Source: Selenomonas sp.
GTDB lineage: Bacteria > Bacillota_C > Negativicutes > Selenomonadales > Selenomonadaceae
Length of the DNA stretch: 23,026 bases
NCBI RefSeq assembly: GCF_024699275.1
Contig: NZ_JAILPX010000125.1
Coordinates: forward strand, 1 to 23,026
Direction: 5' to 3'
The notes below the pieces were generated by a model. It made no database searches, was not told where the DNA came from, and saw only the letters and a program-made list of their open reading frames with translations. The position numbers were made by a program, and so were the translations under genes. Below, in pieces: positions 16,030 to 23,026 of the stretch (position 1 is the first letter of the stretch; each line of letters begins with the position of its first letter).

Positions 16030-16185
16030 TCAGAACGGACGAGCCAGACCGCCGCGGGCGGACAGAGCCCATACATCACTGCGCTTAATGCGCACAGCCA
16101 CAACCTTGTTCCCCATCATCATCTGGACAGCAGCGGTAATTGCTGCTACCACTTCTGGCGAAGCGCCATTTGCTTCAGTTTTCAT
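16030..16185 (-). CDS. mmdE: Small subunit of methylmalonyl-CoA decarboxylase complex (MmdE/epsilon-like, 51 residues)
   Basis: A tiny gene between mmdA and mmdC. The start is ATG 16185, because CGGAGG lies 9 nt upstream; an in-frame GTG at 16218 would run into mmdA and precede that site. The peptide has a helix (SPEVVAAITAAVQMMMGNK), a short VVAVRIKR strand and a C-terminal WALSARGGLARPF. This resembles the epsilon subunit of the Veillonella enzyme and the matching C-terminal part of its delta/OadG-type subunit. It has no N-terminal membrane helix, so it is not a full delta subunit. In Veillonella epsilon stabilises the complex; the same role is inferred here. The 17-bp and 35-bp spacings imply tight cotranslation with mmdA and mmdC. 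Confidence 0.7.
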   Translation of the reverse strand: MKTEANGASPEVVAAITAAVQMMMGNKVVAVRIKRSDVWALSARGGLARPF

Positions 16186-16202
16186 GGTAAAAGACCTCCG
16201 AA

Positions 16203-17732
16203 TTAAAGCGGAATGCACCCGTGTTTCTTAGCTGGGCCAACTTCACGTTTGCTGGCCAGCGCATTAAGAGCCGTAATAATGCACGGACGGGTTTCCTTCG
16301 GCTCGATGACCATATCTACATAGCCGCGTTCAGCTGCCACATACGGCGTAGCGAAGTTTTCCACATATTCTGCCGTCTTGGCTTCTTTGTCCGGATCCTT
16401 GCGGAAAATGATATTAGCCGCACCAGCCGGACCCATAACGGCGATTTCCGAAGTCGGCCAAGCCATAACCTGGTCAGCTCCCAGTTCTCGGCAGCACATA
16501 GCGATGTAAGAACCGCCATAAGCCTTACGGGTGATAACCGTAACCTTAGGAACAGTTGCTTCACTGTATGCATAGAGCATCTTCGCACCATGACGGATGA
16601 TGCCGTTATGTTCCTGATCGACGCCCGGCAGGAATCCCGGTACATCAACGAGGTTAACCAAAGGAATGTTGAAGGCATCGCAGAAGCGGATGAAACGAGC
16701 CGATTTATCGGAAGCATCCACATCCAGGCAGCCTGCCATTACATTCGGCTGGTTGGCAATGATACCAACGCTGCGGCCATCGAAACGGGCAAAGCAACAG
16801 ATGATGTTGGTAGCAAAATGCTCATGCACTTCGTAGAATTCGCCGTTATCCACGATGGAACGGATGACATCCTTCATGTCATAAGGAGCATTGGGATTAT
16901 CCGGAATTACCGTATTCAGGCTATCATCCTGGCGGTCCGGGTCATCACCGGTATCCATGATGGGCGCATCTTCCATATTGTTGCTGGGCAGGAAGGACAG
17001 CAGATAACGAATCTGCTTGATGCAGTCGTCCTCATCCTCAGCGGCAAAGTGAGCCACACCACTGCGGGTATTGTGGGTCATGGCACCGCCCAGTTCCTCA
17101 GCCGTCACTTCTTCAGCCGTTACGGATTTGATTACCGCCGGGCCAGTGATGAACATCTGGCTGGTGTTCTTCACCATGTAGATGAAGTCCGTGATAGCCG
17201 GGCTGTATACTGCACCACCAGCGCAGGGTCCCATGATTACGGAAATCTGGGGAATGACGCCGGAAGCAGCCGTGTTGCGGAAGAAAATGCCGCCGTAACC
17301 GGACAGAGCATCTACGGCTTCCTGAATGCGGGCACCGCCGGAATCGTTGATACCGATACAAGGAGCCCCCATCTTCATGGCCAGGTCCATGACTTTCCAG
17401 ATTTTATGGGCATGCTTTTCACCCAGGGAACCACCTTCAACGGTGAAGTCCTGTGCGTAGGCATAAACCAAACGGCCGTCTACCGTACCATAACCGGTTA
17501 CTACACCTTCGCCGGGAAGTTCTTTCTTCTCCTGACCGAAATTGGTGCAACGATGCTTCATGAACATATCCAGCTCAACAAAGGTTCCTTCATCGAACAG
17601 TTTTGCAATACGTTCACGAGCAGTCTGCTTGCCTTTCGCATGCTGCTTCTCGATACGGCTTGCGCCGCCGCCCTGCATGATATGTTCTTTCTTGGCATGC
17701 ATTAATTCAATTTTTTCCTGAACAGTAGCCAT
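16203..17732 (-). CDS. mmdA: Methylmalonyl-CoA carboxyltransferase (MmdA / 12S-type alpha subunit)
   Basis: Moves the carboxyl group of (S)-methylmalonyl-CoA to enzyme-bound biotin, giving propionyl-CoA. The 509 residues have both crotonase-fold halves of acyl-CoA carboxyltransferases. The N-half carries GGGASRIEKQHAKGKQTARER, DSGGARIQE (130-138) and the oxyanion-hole block GPCAGGAVYSPA (168-179). The C-half carries GFLPGVDQEHNGIIRHGAK and a second Gly pair in AYGGSYIAMC. The same fold occurs in Na+-pumping methylmalonyl-CoA decarboxylase, in transcarboxylase 12S and in propionyl-CoA carboxylase beta. The direction and partner depend on other subunits. GAGGAGG precedes the ATG. A 129-bp gap after mce holds only a weak promoter-like pair (TTGCAA, 17 bp, CAAAAT), so it may be cotranscribed with the mutase genes or be boosted internally. 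Confidence 0.92.
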   Translation of the reverse strand: MATVQEKIELMHAKKEHIMQGGGASRIEKQHAKGKQTARERIAKLFDEGTFVELDMFMKHRCTNFGQEKKELPGEGVVTGYGTVDGRLVYAYAQDFTVEGGSLGEKHAHKIWKVMDLAMKMGAPCIGINDSGGARIQEAVDALSGYGGIFFRNTAASGVIPQISVIMGPCAGGAVYSPAITDFIYMVKNTSQMFITGPAVIKSVTAEEVTAEELGGAMTHNTRSGVAHFAAEDEDDCIKQIRYLLSFLPSNNMEDAPIMDTGDDPDRQDDSLNTVIPDNPNAPYDMKDVIRSIVDNGEFYEVHEHFATNIICCFARFDGRSVGIIANQPNVMAGCLDVDASDKSARFIRFCDAFNIPLVNLVDVPGFLPGVDQEHNGIIRHGAKMLYAYSEATVPKVTVITRKAYGGSYIAMCCRELGADQVMAWPTSEIAVMGPAGAANIIFRKDPDKEAKTAEYVENFATPYVAAERGYVDMVIEPKETRPCIITALNALASKREVGPAKKHGCIPL

Positions 17733-17861
17733 TATATACCTCCTCGTATAATTAGCTTTTGTGTTCTCCGCTATATATTTTGCACTATTTGCCTGGAAAT
17801 TGCAAGGATTTATTACCTAGTGATAAATAATTCCCGTCAATCCTACGCTATGAGCAAATTA

Positions 17862-18278
17862 TCAGTCGCGCTGGCAGAGTTCCAGCAGAACACCATGGGA
17901 GGCTTTCGGATGAACAAAGGCAATCTTTGCACCGCCAGCACCTTTGCGAGGCTTTTCATCAATCAGGCGTACACCCTTCTCCTTGAGGTCAGCCAGAGCT
18001 GCTTCCAGGTTATCCACCCGCAGAGCAATGTGCTGGATGCCGCCACGACCGCCGTTCTTTTCGATGAACTTGGCAATAGGAGAATCATCTGCCGTAGCAG
18101 CCAAAAGTTCAATTTCACTGCCATTGGGCGTTGGGAAAAAGCCCGTGGTTACTTTCTGTTCCTCAACGGTTTCCTCACCGTTATTGGGCAAGCCCAGCAT
18201 ATCGCTCCAGAAGGAACCCACTTCCTTCAGGTCGCCTACAGCAATACCGATGTGGTCTACACCTAAAACCTTAAACAT
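17862..18278 (-). CDS. mce: Methylmalonyl-CoA epimerase
   Basis: Interconverts (R)- and (S)-methylmalonyl-CoA, linking the mutase (R product) to the carboxyltransferase (S substrate). The 138 residues are a complete vicinal-oxygen-chelate protein with two beta-alpha-beta-beta-beta modules. Metal-ligand positions are visible: H9 in VDHIGIAV, an acid at about E57 in SEIELLA, H83 in GGIQHIALRV and E133 in GVLLELC. AGGAGG lies 7 nt before the ATG. It sits 26 bp after meaB in the same transcript and fits the pathway order exactly. Confidence 0.95.
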   Translation of the reverse strand: MFKVLGVDHIGIAVGDLKEVGSFWSDMLGLPNNGEETVEEQKVTTGFFPTPNGSEIELLAATADDSPIAKFIEKNGGRGGIQHIALRVDNLEAALADLKEKGVRLIDEKPRKGAGGAKIAFVHPKASHGVLLELCQRD

Positions 18279-18304
18279 AATCTTTACCTCCTAAAATAAA
18301 TGAC

Positions 18305-19246
18305 TTACCTGTTCAGCATTTCGTCCAGCAGGCCACCTACTACGGTATAGGGGTCGGTGGCATGAGCGCGAATCTTTTCCACATATTCATCCAATCGGCC
18401 GCTATCCACAATCTGCTTCTTGACGTGATTGTTGATGCCGCTGTTTAAGATGTCCAGCATTTCATCACGGGTGCGCTTCGTACGGCGGCGGGTCAGTTCC
18501 CCATTGCCTTCGATATACGCCCTGTGCTTTTCTACAGTGCTGATGAGTTCCTCAATACCCTCGTTCTGGCTGGCAATCACCTTAGTGATGGGCGGACGCC
18601 AATCCGTCATAAAGCTGTCCAAATCCAGCATCATGTTGATTTCCCGCACCAATTTATCTGCCCCATCCAGGTCGGATTTATTGATGCAGTACAAATCACC
18701 GATTTCCAGGATACCGGCCTTAATGGCCTGGATGTCATCCCCCATGCCGGGGATGAGTACCACCATGGTGGTATCGGCAGCTTTGACAATATCCACCTCT
18801 GACTGCCCTACACCAACCGTCTCGACGATAATGATGTCCTTTCCAAATGCATCCATGGCTTTAACCGCATCGGCTGTTTTGTGCGATAATCCGCCCAAAC
18901 TGCCGCGGGTGCCCATGCTGCGGATAAAGACTCCATCGTCAAGGGTCAAGTCGTTCATACGGATACGGTCACCTAAGATGGCACCGCCGGTAAAGGGGCT
19001 GGTGGGGTCCACCGCCACAATGCCAACGGTCTTGCCCTGAGCACGATAGGCCCGGGTAATCTTATCCGTCAGGGTACTCTTGCCTGCTCCCGGTGGCCCG
19101 GTTATCCCCAGCACATAGGCATGGCCGGTCTGTGGATAAATCTCCTTCATGATTTCCGTGGCTTCCGGATATTCGTTTTCAATGGCCGTAATGGCTTTGG
19201 AAAGAGCCAGGCGGTTACCCTTGAGTAATTCCTTTGCTATATCCAA
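18305..19246 (-). CDS. meaB: Methylmalonyl-CoA mutase-associated GTPase MeaB (ArgK family)
   Basis: G3E-type GTPase that gates delivery of adenosylcobalamin to the mutase and protects it from inactivation. The 313 residues contain Walker A GPPGAGKST (50-58), VDPTSPFTGGAILGDRIRM (79-97), the ETVGVGQSEVD switch region (142-152), and the guanine-recognition NKSD (189-192). The C-terminal helical dimerisation region ends in GGLLDEMLNR. The start is TTG at 19246, with GAGGTG 8 nt upstream. It is placed after the two mutase chains and before mce, separated from the B12-binding chain by a 102-bp gap that holds an imperfect hairpin. Confidence 0.95.
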   Translation of the reverse strand: MDIAKELLKGNRLALSKAITAIENEYPEATEIMKEIYPQTGHAYVLGITGPPGAGKSTLTDKITRAYRAQGKTVGIVAVDPTSPFTGGAILGDRIRMNDLTLDDGVFIRSMGTRGSLGGLSHKTADAVKAMDAFGKDIIIVETVGVGQSEVDIVKAADTTMVVLIPGMGDDIQAIKAGILEIGDLYCINKSDLDGADKLVREINMMLDLDSFMTDWRPPITKVIASQNEGIEELISTVEKHRAYIEGNGELTRRRTKRTRDEMLDILNSGINNHVKKQIVDSGRLDEYVEKIRAHATDPYTVVGGLLDEMLNR

Positions 19247-19285
19247 GTTGTCACCACCTCTCGGTAGTAATTTGCAAGAAAAATA

Positions 19286-19335
19286 GTGTCAAGGGAGAAA
19301 ACCAAGCAGGTGCTTAGGTTCCCTCCGCCCAACAC
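19286..19335 (-). other. Imperfect hairpin between the B12-binding subunit gene and meaB
   Basis: In the 102-bp intercistronic gap AAGCA pairs with TGCTT around two bases. The stem continues as AACC/GGTT past one bulged A, then GGGA/TCCC, and closes with GTGT/ACAC. On the minus strand a short TATTTTTC follows. It may be a partial terminator, an RNA-processing site or a 3' stabiliser that sets the ratio of mutase to MeaB. Confidence 0.4.
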
Positions 19336-19348
19336 TAACTTATTGTTC

Positions 19349-19744
19349 TCAAAGTTTTACGTTTTCCTTGATGAAGTTGACCACATCACTGGTCGGGGTG
19401 CCCGGCGTGAACACTTCTGCTACGCCAGCTTCCTTCAGTGCGGGGATATCCCCGTCAGGGATAACGCCGCCGCCAATGATCAGGGTATCTTTCATGCCAT
19501 TGCCGCGAACCAAATCCACCACTTTTGGGAAGAGATGTCCATGGGCACCGGAAAGGATGCTCATGGCAACAACATTGACGTCTTCCTGCAGGGCAGCTTC
19601 GGCAATCTGTTCCGGAGTCTGACGCAGGCCCGTATAGATAACTTCAAAACCAGCATCACGCAGGGCACGGGCTACAACCTTAGCACCGCGGTCATGGCCA
19701 TCCAGGCCCGGTTTTGCAACAAGAACTCTGATTTTCTTTTCCAT
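19349..19744 (-). CDS. mcmA2: Methylmalonyl-CoA mutase, separate cobalamin-binding subunit
   Basis: Binds adenosylcobalamin in the base-off/His-on mode for the catalytic chain encoded just upstream. The 131 residues are a single Rossmann-like B12-binding domain. Key sites are DGHDRG at 15-20, with H17 as the cobalt ligand, then [11 protein letters not shown] and IIGGGVIPD around the nucleotide-loop pocket. The ATG at 19744 follows GGAGG by 8 nt; a TTG at 19759 would overlap that site. It is 45 bp after the mutase catalytic gene. In most bacteria this domain is fused to the C-terminus of the mutase; here it is a separate chain, as in several Archaea and Firmicutes. Confidence 0.94.
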   Translation of the reverse strand: MEKKIRVLVAKPGLDGHDRGAKVVARALRDAGFEVIYTGLRQTPEQIAEAALQEDVNVVAMSILSGAHGHLFPKVVDLVRGNGMKDTLIIGGGVIPDGDIPALKEAGVAEVFTPGTPTSDVVNFIKENVKL

Positions 19745-19789
19745 TTTGTATTCCTCCAAGCTAAGCGCTATATTACGATTTGCTTTCCA

Positions 19790-21439
19790 TTACAGGCTGA
19801 CATGAGCTTCATATTCGCCGAAGACTTCACGCATTACGTTGCAGATTTCACCCAGCGTTGCGTAGGTCTTAACAGCGGCAAGAATATGCGGCATGAGGTT
19901 TTCGTTCTCGTCCTGGCAAGCCTTTTTCAGGTCAGCCAGAGCAGCCTTAACGGCCTCATTGTCGCGTTTTGCCTTCATGGCGTTGACTTTTGCCTTCTGG
20001 CGTTCGCCAACAGCTTCATCAACCTTCAGCAGATCTTTTGGAGGTTCTTCGTTTTCCATCTGGAACTTGTTGACACCAACGATGGTGCGGGCACCGGATT
20101 CAACATCCATCTGCCATTTGTAAGCAGAATCCTGAATTTCCTTCTGGATATAGCCCTTTTCAATAGCAGCAACTGCGCCGCCCATATCGTCAATCTTCTT
20201 GATATAATCCCAAGCTTCGGCTTCAATCTTATCCGTCATGGCTTCTACATAGTAGGAACCAGCCAGCGGATCGATGACATCGGCTAAACCGCTTTCATAA
20301 GCCACAATCTGCTGAGTACGCAGAGCAATGGTAACGGATTCCTGCGTCGGCAGAGCCAGAGCTTCATCACGGGAGTTCGTATGCAGAGACTGGGTGCCGC
20401 CCATAACAGCAGCGGCCGTCTGCAGAGCAACGCGGACGATGTTGTTGTTGGGCTGCTGAGCCGTCAGCATGGAACCTGCGGTCTGCGTATGGAAACGCAG
20501 CATCATGGATTTATCCTTTTCAGCATGGAAGCGTTCCTTCATAACCTTCGCCCAGATACGGCGGGAAGCACGGAATTTTGCCACTTCCTCCAGCACGTTG
20601 TTGTGTGCATTCCAGAAGAAGGACAGACGGCCAGCGAAATCATCAATCTTGAGGCCCGCCTTGATGGCAGCTTCGCAGTATGCGATACCATCGGCAATGG
20701 TGAAGGCGATTTCCTGAGCAGCCGTGGAACCTGCTTCACGGATATGGTAGCCGGAAATGGAAATGGTGTTCCATTTCGGTACATTCTGGGAGCAATATTC
20801 AAAGATATTCGTAATCAGACGCATGGACGGGCGCGGAGGGAAGATGTACGTGCCGCGGGCTGCGTATTCTTTCAAGATATCGTTCTGAATCGTACCACGG
20901 AGCTGATCAGCAGCAACGCCCTGCTTTTCAGCCACAGCGATATACATGGCCAGGAGAACCGATGCCGGTGCATTGATGGTCATGGAAGTGGAAACCTTGC
21001 CCAGGTCAATCTGGTCAAAGAGAGTTTCCATATCCGCCAGGGAGTCAATGGCTACGCCGACTTTACCAACTTCACCTTCCGAAATCGGATCCGTGGAATC
21101 GTAACCGATCTGGGTCGGCAGGTCGAAGGCGCAGGACAAGCCCGTTGCACCATTTTCAATCAACATGCGATAACGCTTATTGGATTCTTCTGCCGTGGAG
21201 AAGCCGGCATACATACGCATGGTCCAGAAGCGGCCACGATACATAGTGGGCTGTACGCCACGGGTGAAGGGATAAACGCCCGGGAAGCTGATTTCATCTG
21301 CATAGTCATCCCCTTTGATGTCCAGCGGCGTATAAAGACGCTGCTCCGGCAGATGGGGACGTTCCGGGAAACGTGCTACTGCTTTTTCGACTTTAGCCTG
21401 GTATTTGGCCAGCTCAGCCTGAATTTTTTCCGTGCTCAT
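19790..21439 (-). CDS. mcmA1: Methylmalonyl-CoA mutase, catalytic (large) subunit
   Basis: Rearranges succinyl-CoA and (R)-methylmalonyl-CoA by adenosylcobalamin radical chemistry. The 549 residues are the TIM-barrel catalytic domain only. Motifs include [21 protein letters not shown] (60-80), [32 protein letters not shown] with R207, and SGYHIREAG with Y231 and H232. The substrate-site pattern (Tyr in RMYAGF, Arg in PSMR) fits methylmalonyl- rather than isobutyryl-CoA mutase, judged from family knowledge only. The B12-binding domain is missing from the C-terminus and is supplied by the next gene. GGAGG lies upstream of the ATG. The gene follows the CoA-transferase by 54 bp. Confidence 0.95.
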   Translation of the reverse strand: MSTEKIQAELAKYQAKVEKAVARFPERPHLPEQRLYTPLDIKGDDYADEISFPGVYPFTRGVQPTMYRGRFWTMRMYAGFSTAEESNKRYRMLIENGATGLSCAFDLPTQIGYDSTDPISEGEVGKVGVAIDSLADMETLFDQIDLGKVSTSMTINAPASVLLAMYIAVAEKQGVAADQLRGTIQNDILKEYAARGTYIFPPRPSMRLITNIFEYCSQNVPKWNTISISGYHIREAGSTAAQEIAFTIADGIAYCEAAIKAGLKIDDFAGRLSFFWNAHNNVLEEVAKFRASRRIWAKVMKERFHAEKDKSMMLRFHTQTAGSMLTAQQPNNNIVRVALQTAAAVMGGTQSLHTNSRDEALALPTQESVTIALRTQQIVAYESGLADVIDPLAGSYYVEAMTDKIEAEAWDYIKKIDDMGGAVAAIEKGYIQKEIQDSAYKWQMDVESGARTIVGVNKFQMENEEPPKDLLKVDEAVGERQKAKVNAMKAKRDNEAVKAALADLKKACQDENENLMPHILAAVKTYATLGEICNVMREVFGEYEAHVSL

Positions 21440-21469
21440 TAGGATATACCTCCTGCTTCATTCAGTTAA

Positions 21470-21490
21470 ATCTATCTATATCTATCTATT
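21470..21490. repeat. Short TCTA tandem repeat upstream of the mutase gene
   Basis: The unit TCTATCTAT occurs twice in tandem (21471-21479 and 21481-21489) within the 54-bp gap between the CoA-transferase stop and the mutase ribosome site. It is 4-nt microsatellite-like and AT-rich, unlike the flanking coding DNA. Confidence 0.7.
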
Positions 21491-21493
21491 GTT

Positions 21494-22999
21494 TTAGTCT
21501 TTCATCATGCTGCCATTAGCCACGAATCTTTCATGGAAGGACAGAGCCTCTTCCAGAATATGGGGCGTATTGGCATGGTTGGTTGCTTCCGTTGCTCTCT
21601 TGAAGTAATCCAACAGAATTGGACGATAGTCCGGATGGGCGCAGTTGTTGATGATTTCCAGAGCCCGCTCACGAGGAGCCTTGCCCCGCAAATCTGCAAT
21701 GCCCTGCTCCGTAATGATGATGTCCACATCATGTTCCGTATGATCGATATGGGAGCACATGGGAACAACGGCGGAAATCTTGCCATTCTTAGCCACAGAC
21801 GGCGTGTAGAAGATGGTCAGGTATGCGTTGCGGGCGAAGTCGCCGCTGCCGCCGATACCGTTCATCATCTTGGTGCCCGTGATATGGGTGGAGTTTACGT
21901 TGCCGTAGATATCCACCTCGATGGCGGTGTTCATGGCGATAACGCCAAGACGGTGTACCACTTCCGGGCTGTTGGAAATCTCTTCTGGACGGAGCAGCAG
22001 GTATTTCTTATACTTCGCTACATCCTTATAGAAGCGAGCCATGCCTTCCGGTGATGGGCTGAATGCCGTACCGGAAGCAATCTGCAGCTTGCCGGCATCG
22101 ATAAGATCCAGCATGCCATCCTGAATGACTTCGGTGTAAACCGTCAAATCCTTCAGATCCGAATCCACAAAGCCTGCCATAACGGCGTTGGCAACGTTGC
22201 CTACACCAGACTGCAGTGGCAGCAGATTTTTCGGCATACGGCCAGCTTCCACTTCCTTCTTGAGGAATTCCAAAGTGAACTGGCTCATCTTGCGGGAATC
22301 CTCATCAATGGCCTTCAGTGGGCGCGTATGGTCAGGAATATCGCAAGGTACGATGTACTTGATCTTATCCGGCGTGCAGGGAATGTAAGTGGTACCTACA
22401 CGGTCAGTTGCCTTCACGATAGGAATAGGCAGACGATTTGGCGGGTCCATGGGAATGTAAACATCATGCATACCTTCCAGTTCCAAGGGCTGAGAAGTAT
22501 TGACTTCAACGATAACCGTATCCGCACTCTGTACATAAGATGCCGCATTGCCCAAGGACGTGGTCGGAATGATGTTCCCTTCCTCGGTAATAGCACAAGC
22601 CTCTACCACCGCCACATCGATTTTTCCCAGATAGCCGCAACGACTGAGCTGGGCTGATTCGGAAAGATGCAAATCCAGATAATTTACCGAACCGTCGTTA
22701 ATCTCATTGCGCAAATCCTTATCCGTCTGGTAGGGTAAACGCTTCTTAATGCCGTGAACTTTTGCTAATGCTTCATCCAGCTCCGGGCCGGTAGAAGCGC
22801 CTGTCCAGAGGTTAATGGTGAACGGTTCTTTCTTCATCCGTTCAGCCAAGGCCAGCGGAACAGCCTTCGGATATGCCGAGGCAGTAAAACCACTGGTTGC
22901 AACATTCATGCCTTCCTTGAAAAAAGCTGCTGCTTCTTCCGCCGTGACAATCTTGCTTTGCAACTCTTTGTTGCGCACGCGGTCGAGAATATCAATCAT
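21494..22999 (-). CDS. Acyl-CoA:carboxylate CoA-transferase (succinate/acetate/propionate type, Cat1/acetyl-CoA hydrolase family)
   Basis: Class I CoA-transferase that swaps CoA between acyl-CoA and a carboxylate through a glutamyl-CoA intermediate. The 501 residues are full length. The catalytic glutamate is E290 in TVYTEVIQDG, and the CoA-pocket glycine loop is GIGGSGDF (381-388). EEGNIIPTTSLGN and the ITEQGIADLRGKAPRERA block are also typical. Position at the head of the succinate-to-propionate cluster suggests that it moves CoA from propionyl-CoA to succinate; acetate may be an alternative partner. GGGAGG lies about 7 nt before the ATG. Upstream control lies outside the window. Confidence 0.9.
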   Translation of the reverse strand: MIDILDRVRNKELQSKIVTAEEAAAFFKEGMNVATSGFTASAYPKAVPLALAERMKKEPFTINLWTGASTGPELDEALAKVHGIKKRLPYQTDKDLRNEINDGSVNYLDLHLSESAQLSRCGYLGKIDVAVVEACAITEEGNIIPTTSLGNAASYVQSADTVIVEVNTSQPLELEGMHDVYIPMDPPNRLPIPIVKATDRVGTTYIPCTPDKIKYIVPCDIPDHTRPLKAIDEDSRKMSQFTLEFLKKEVEAGRMPKNLLPLQSGVGNVANAVMAGFVDSDLKDLTVYTEVIQDGMLDLIDAGKLQIASGTAFSPSPEGMARFYKDVAKYKKYLLLRPEEISNSPEVVHRLGVIAMNTAIEVDIYGNVNSTHITGTKMMNGIGGSGDFARNAYLTIFYTPSVAKNGKISAVVPMCSHIDHTEHDVDIIITEQGIADLRGKAPRERALEIINNCAHPDYRPILLDYFKRATEATNHANTPHILEEALSFHERFVANGSMMKD

Positions 23000-23026
23000 G
23001 GAAAATCCTCCCTCATCAGTGCCGAC

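Noticed and set aside
16221..17705. A 494-codon plus-strand open frame opposite mmdA, and similar long frames opposite ligA (7915-9072), pcrA (10155-11486), ppaC (12639-13718) and the mutase (20381-21442)
   Set aside because: Each lies wholly or almost wholly antisense to a gene with strong family motifs, shows no recognisable domain, and has composition typical of reverse-frame translation in strongly biased genes.
1..23026. Insertion sequences, prophage, CRISPR, defence or toxin-antitoxin genes
   Set aside because: No transposase, integrase, Cas or nuclease-toxin signature, no regularly spaced repeats, and coding is continuous with core metabolic and housekeeping genes.

Overview
The window reads as ordinary chromosome from an anaerobic, propionate-producing bacterium of the Negativicutes (Selenomonas or Veillonella type). 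This is inferred from gene content and gene order, not from a database match. The main support is a complete succinate-to-propionate gene cluster with a biotin-dependent methylmalonyl-CoA (trans/de)carboxylase, a split B12 mutase, a pcrA-ligA pair, csrA, and a family II pyrophosphatase with CBS and DRTGG domains. I see no mobile element, CRISPR array, rRNA or tRNA. Coding density is high; the largest gap without a gene is 271 bp (3677-3947). All genes lie on the minus strand except trxA and a secreted SGNH hydrolase.

Layout. Positions 1-1067 hold the start of an S1-domain (ribosomal protein S1-like) gene and ispH, which overlap. trxA (1295-1603, plus) converges on the greA-lysS operon (3676 to 1659) across a symmetrical terminator. 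ilvD (5600-3948) and cobO (6229-5693) follow. A secreted protein with repeated beta-sandwich (Fn3-like) units and an SGNH/GDSL hydrolase domain (6312-7931, plus) is divergent from cobO. It converges on ligA across a perfect 23-bp inverted repeat. pcrA-ligA (12332 to 8011) is the familiar Firmicutes helicase/ligase pair, but this ligase departs from canonical LigA at several adenylation-site motifs. Then come csrA-ppaC (14355 to 12432) and an operon of a gamma-carbonic-anhydrase-like protein with ndk (15490 to 14494).

From 22999 down to 15611 lies one codirectional metabolic cluster ending in a strong terminator: acyl-CoA:carboxylate CoA-transferase, methylmalonyl-CoA mutase catalytic chain, its separate B12-binding chain, the mutase chaperone GTPase MeaB, methylmalonyl-CoA epimerase, carboxyltransferase MmdA, a 51-residue MmdE-like peptide and the biotin carrier MmdC. 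Together these can form a CoA-recycling loop. Succinate is activated with CoA from propionyl-CoA, succinyl-CoA is rearranged to (R)-methylmalonyl-CoA and epimerised to (S), and the carboxyl group is moved to biotin, regenerating propionyl-CoA. cobO, about 10 kb away, makes the adenosylcobalamin that the mutase needs.

The items most worth a second look are the divergent LigA active-site motifs, the mmd set without its membrane Na+-pump subunit (so decarboxylase versus transcarboxylase is open), and the unrecognised multi-domain SGNH protein. I did not find a clearly new biological system.
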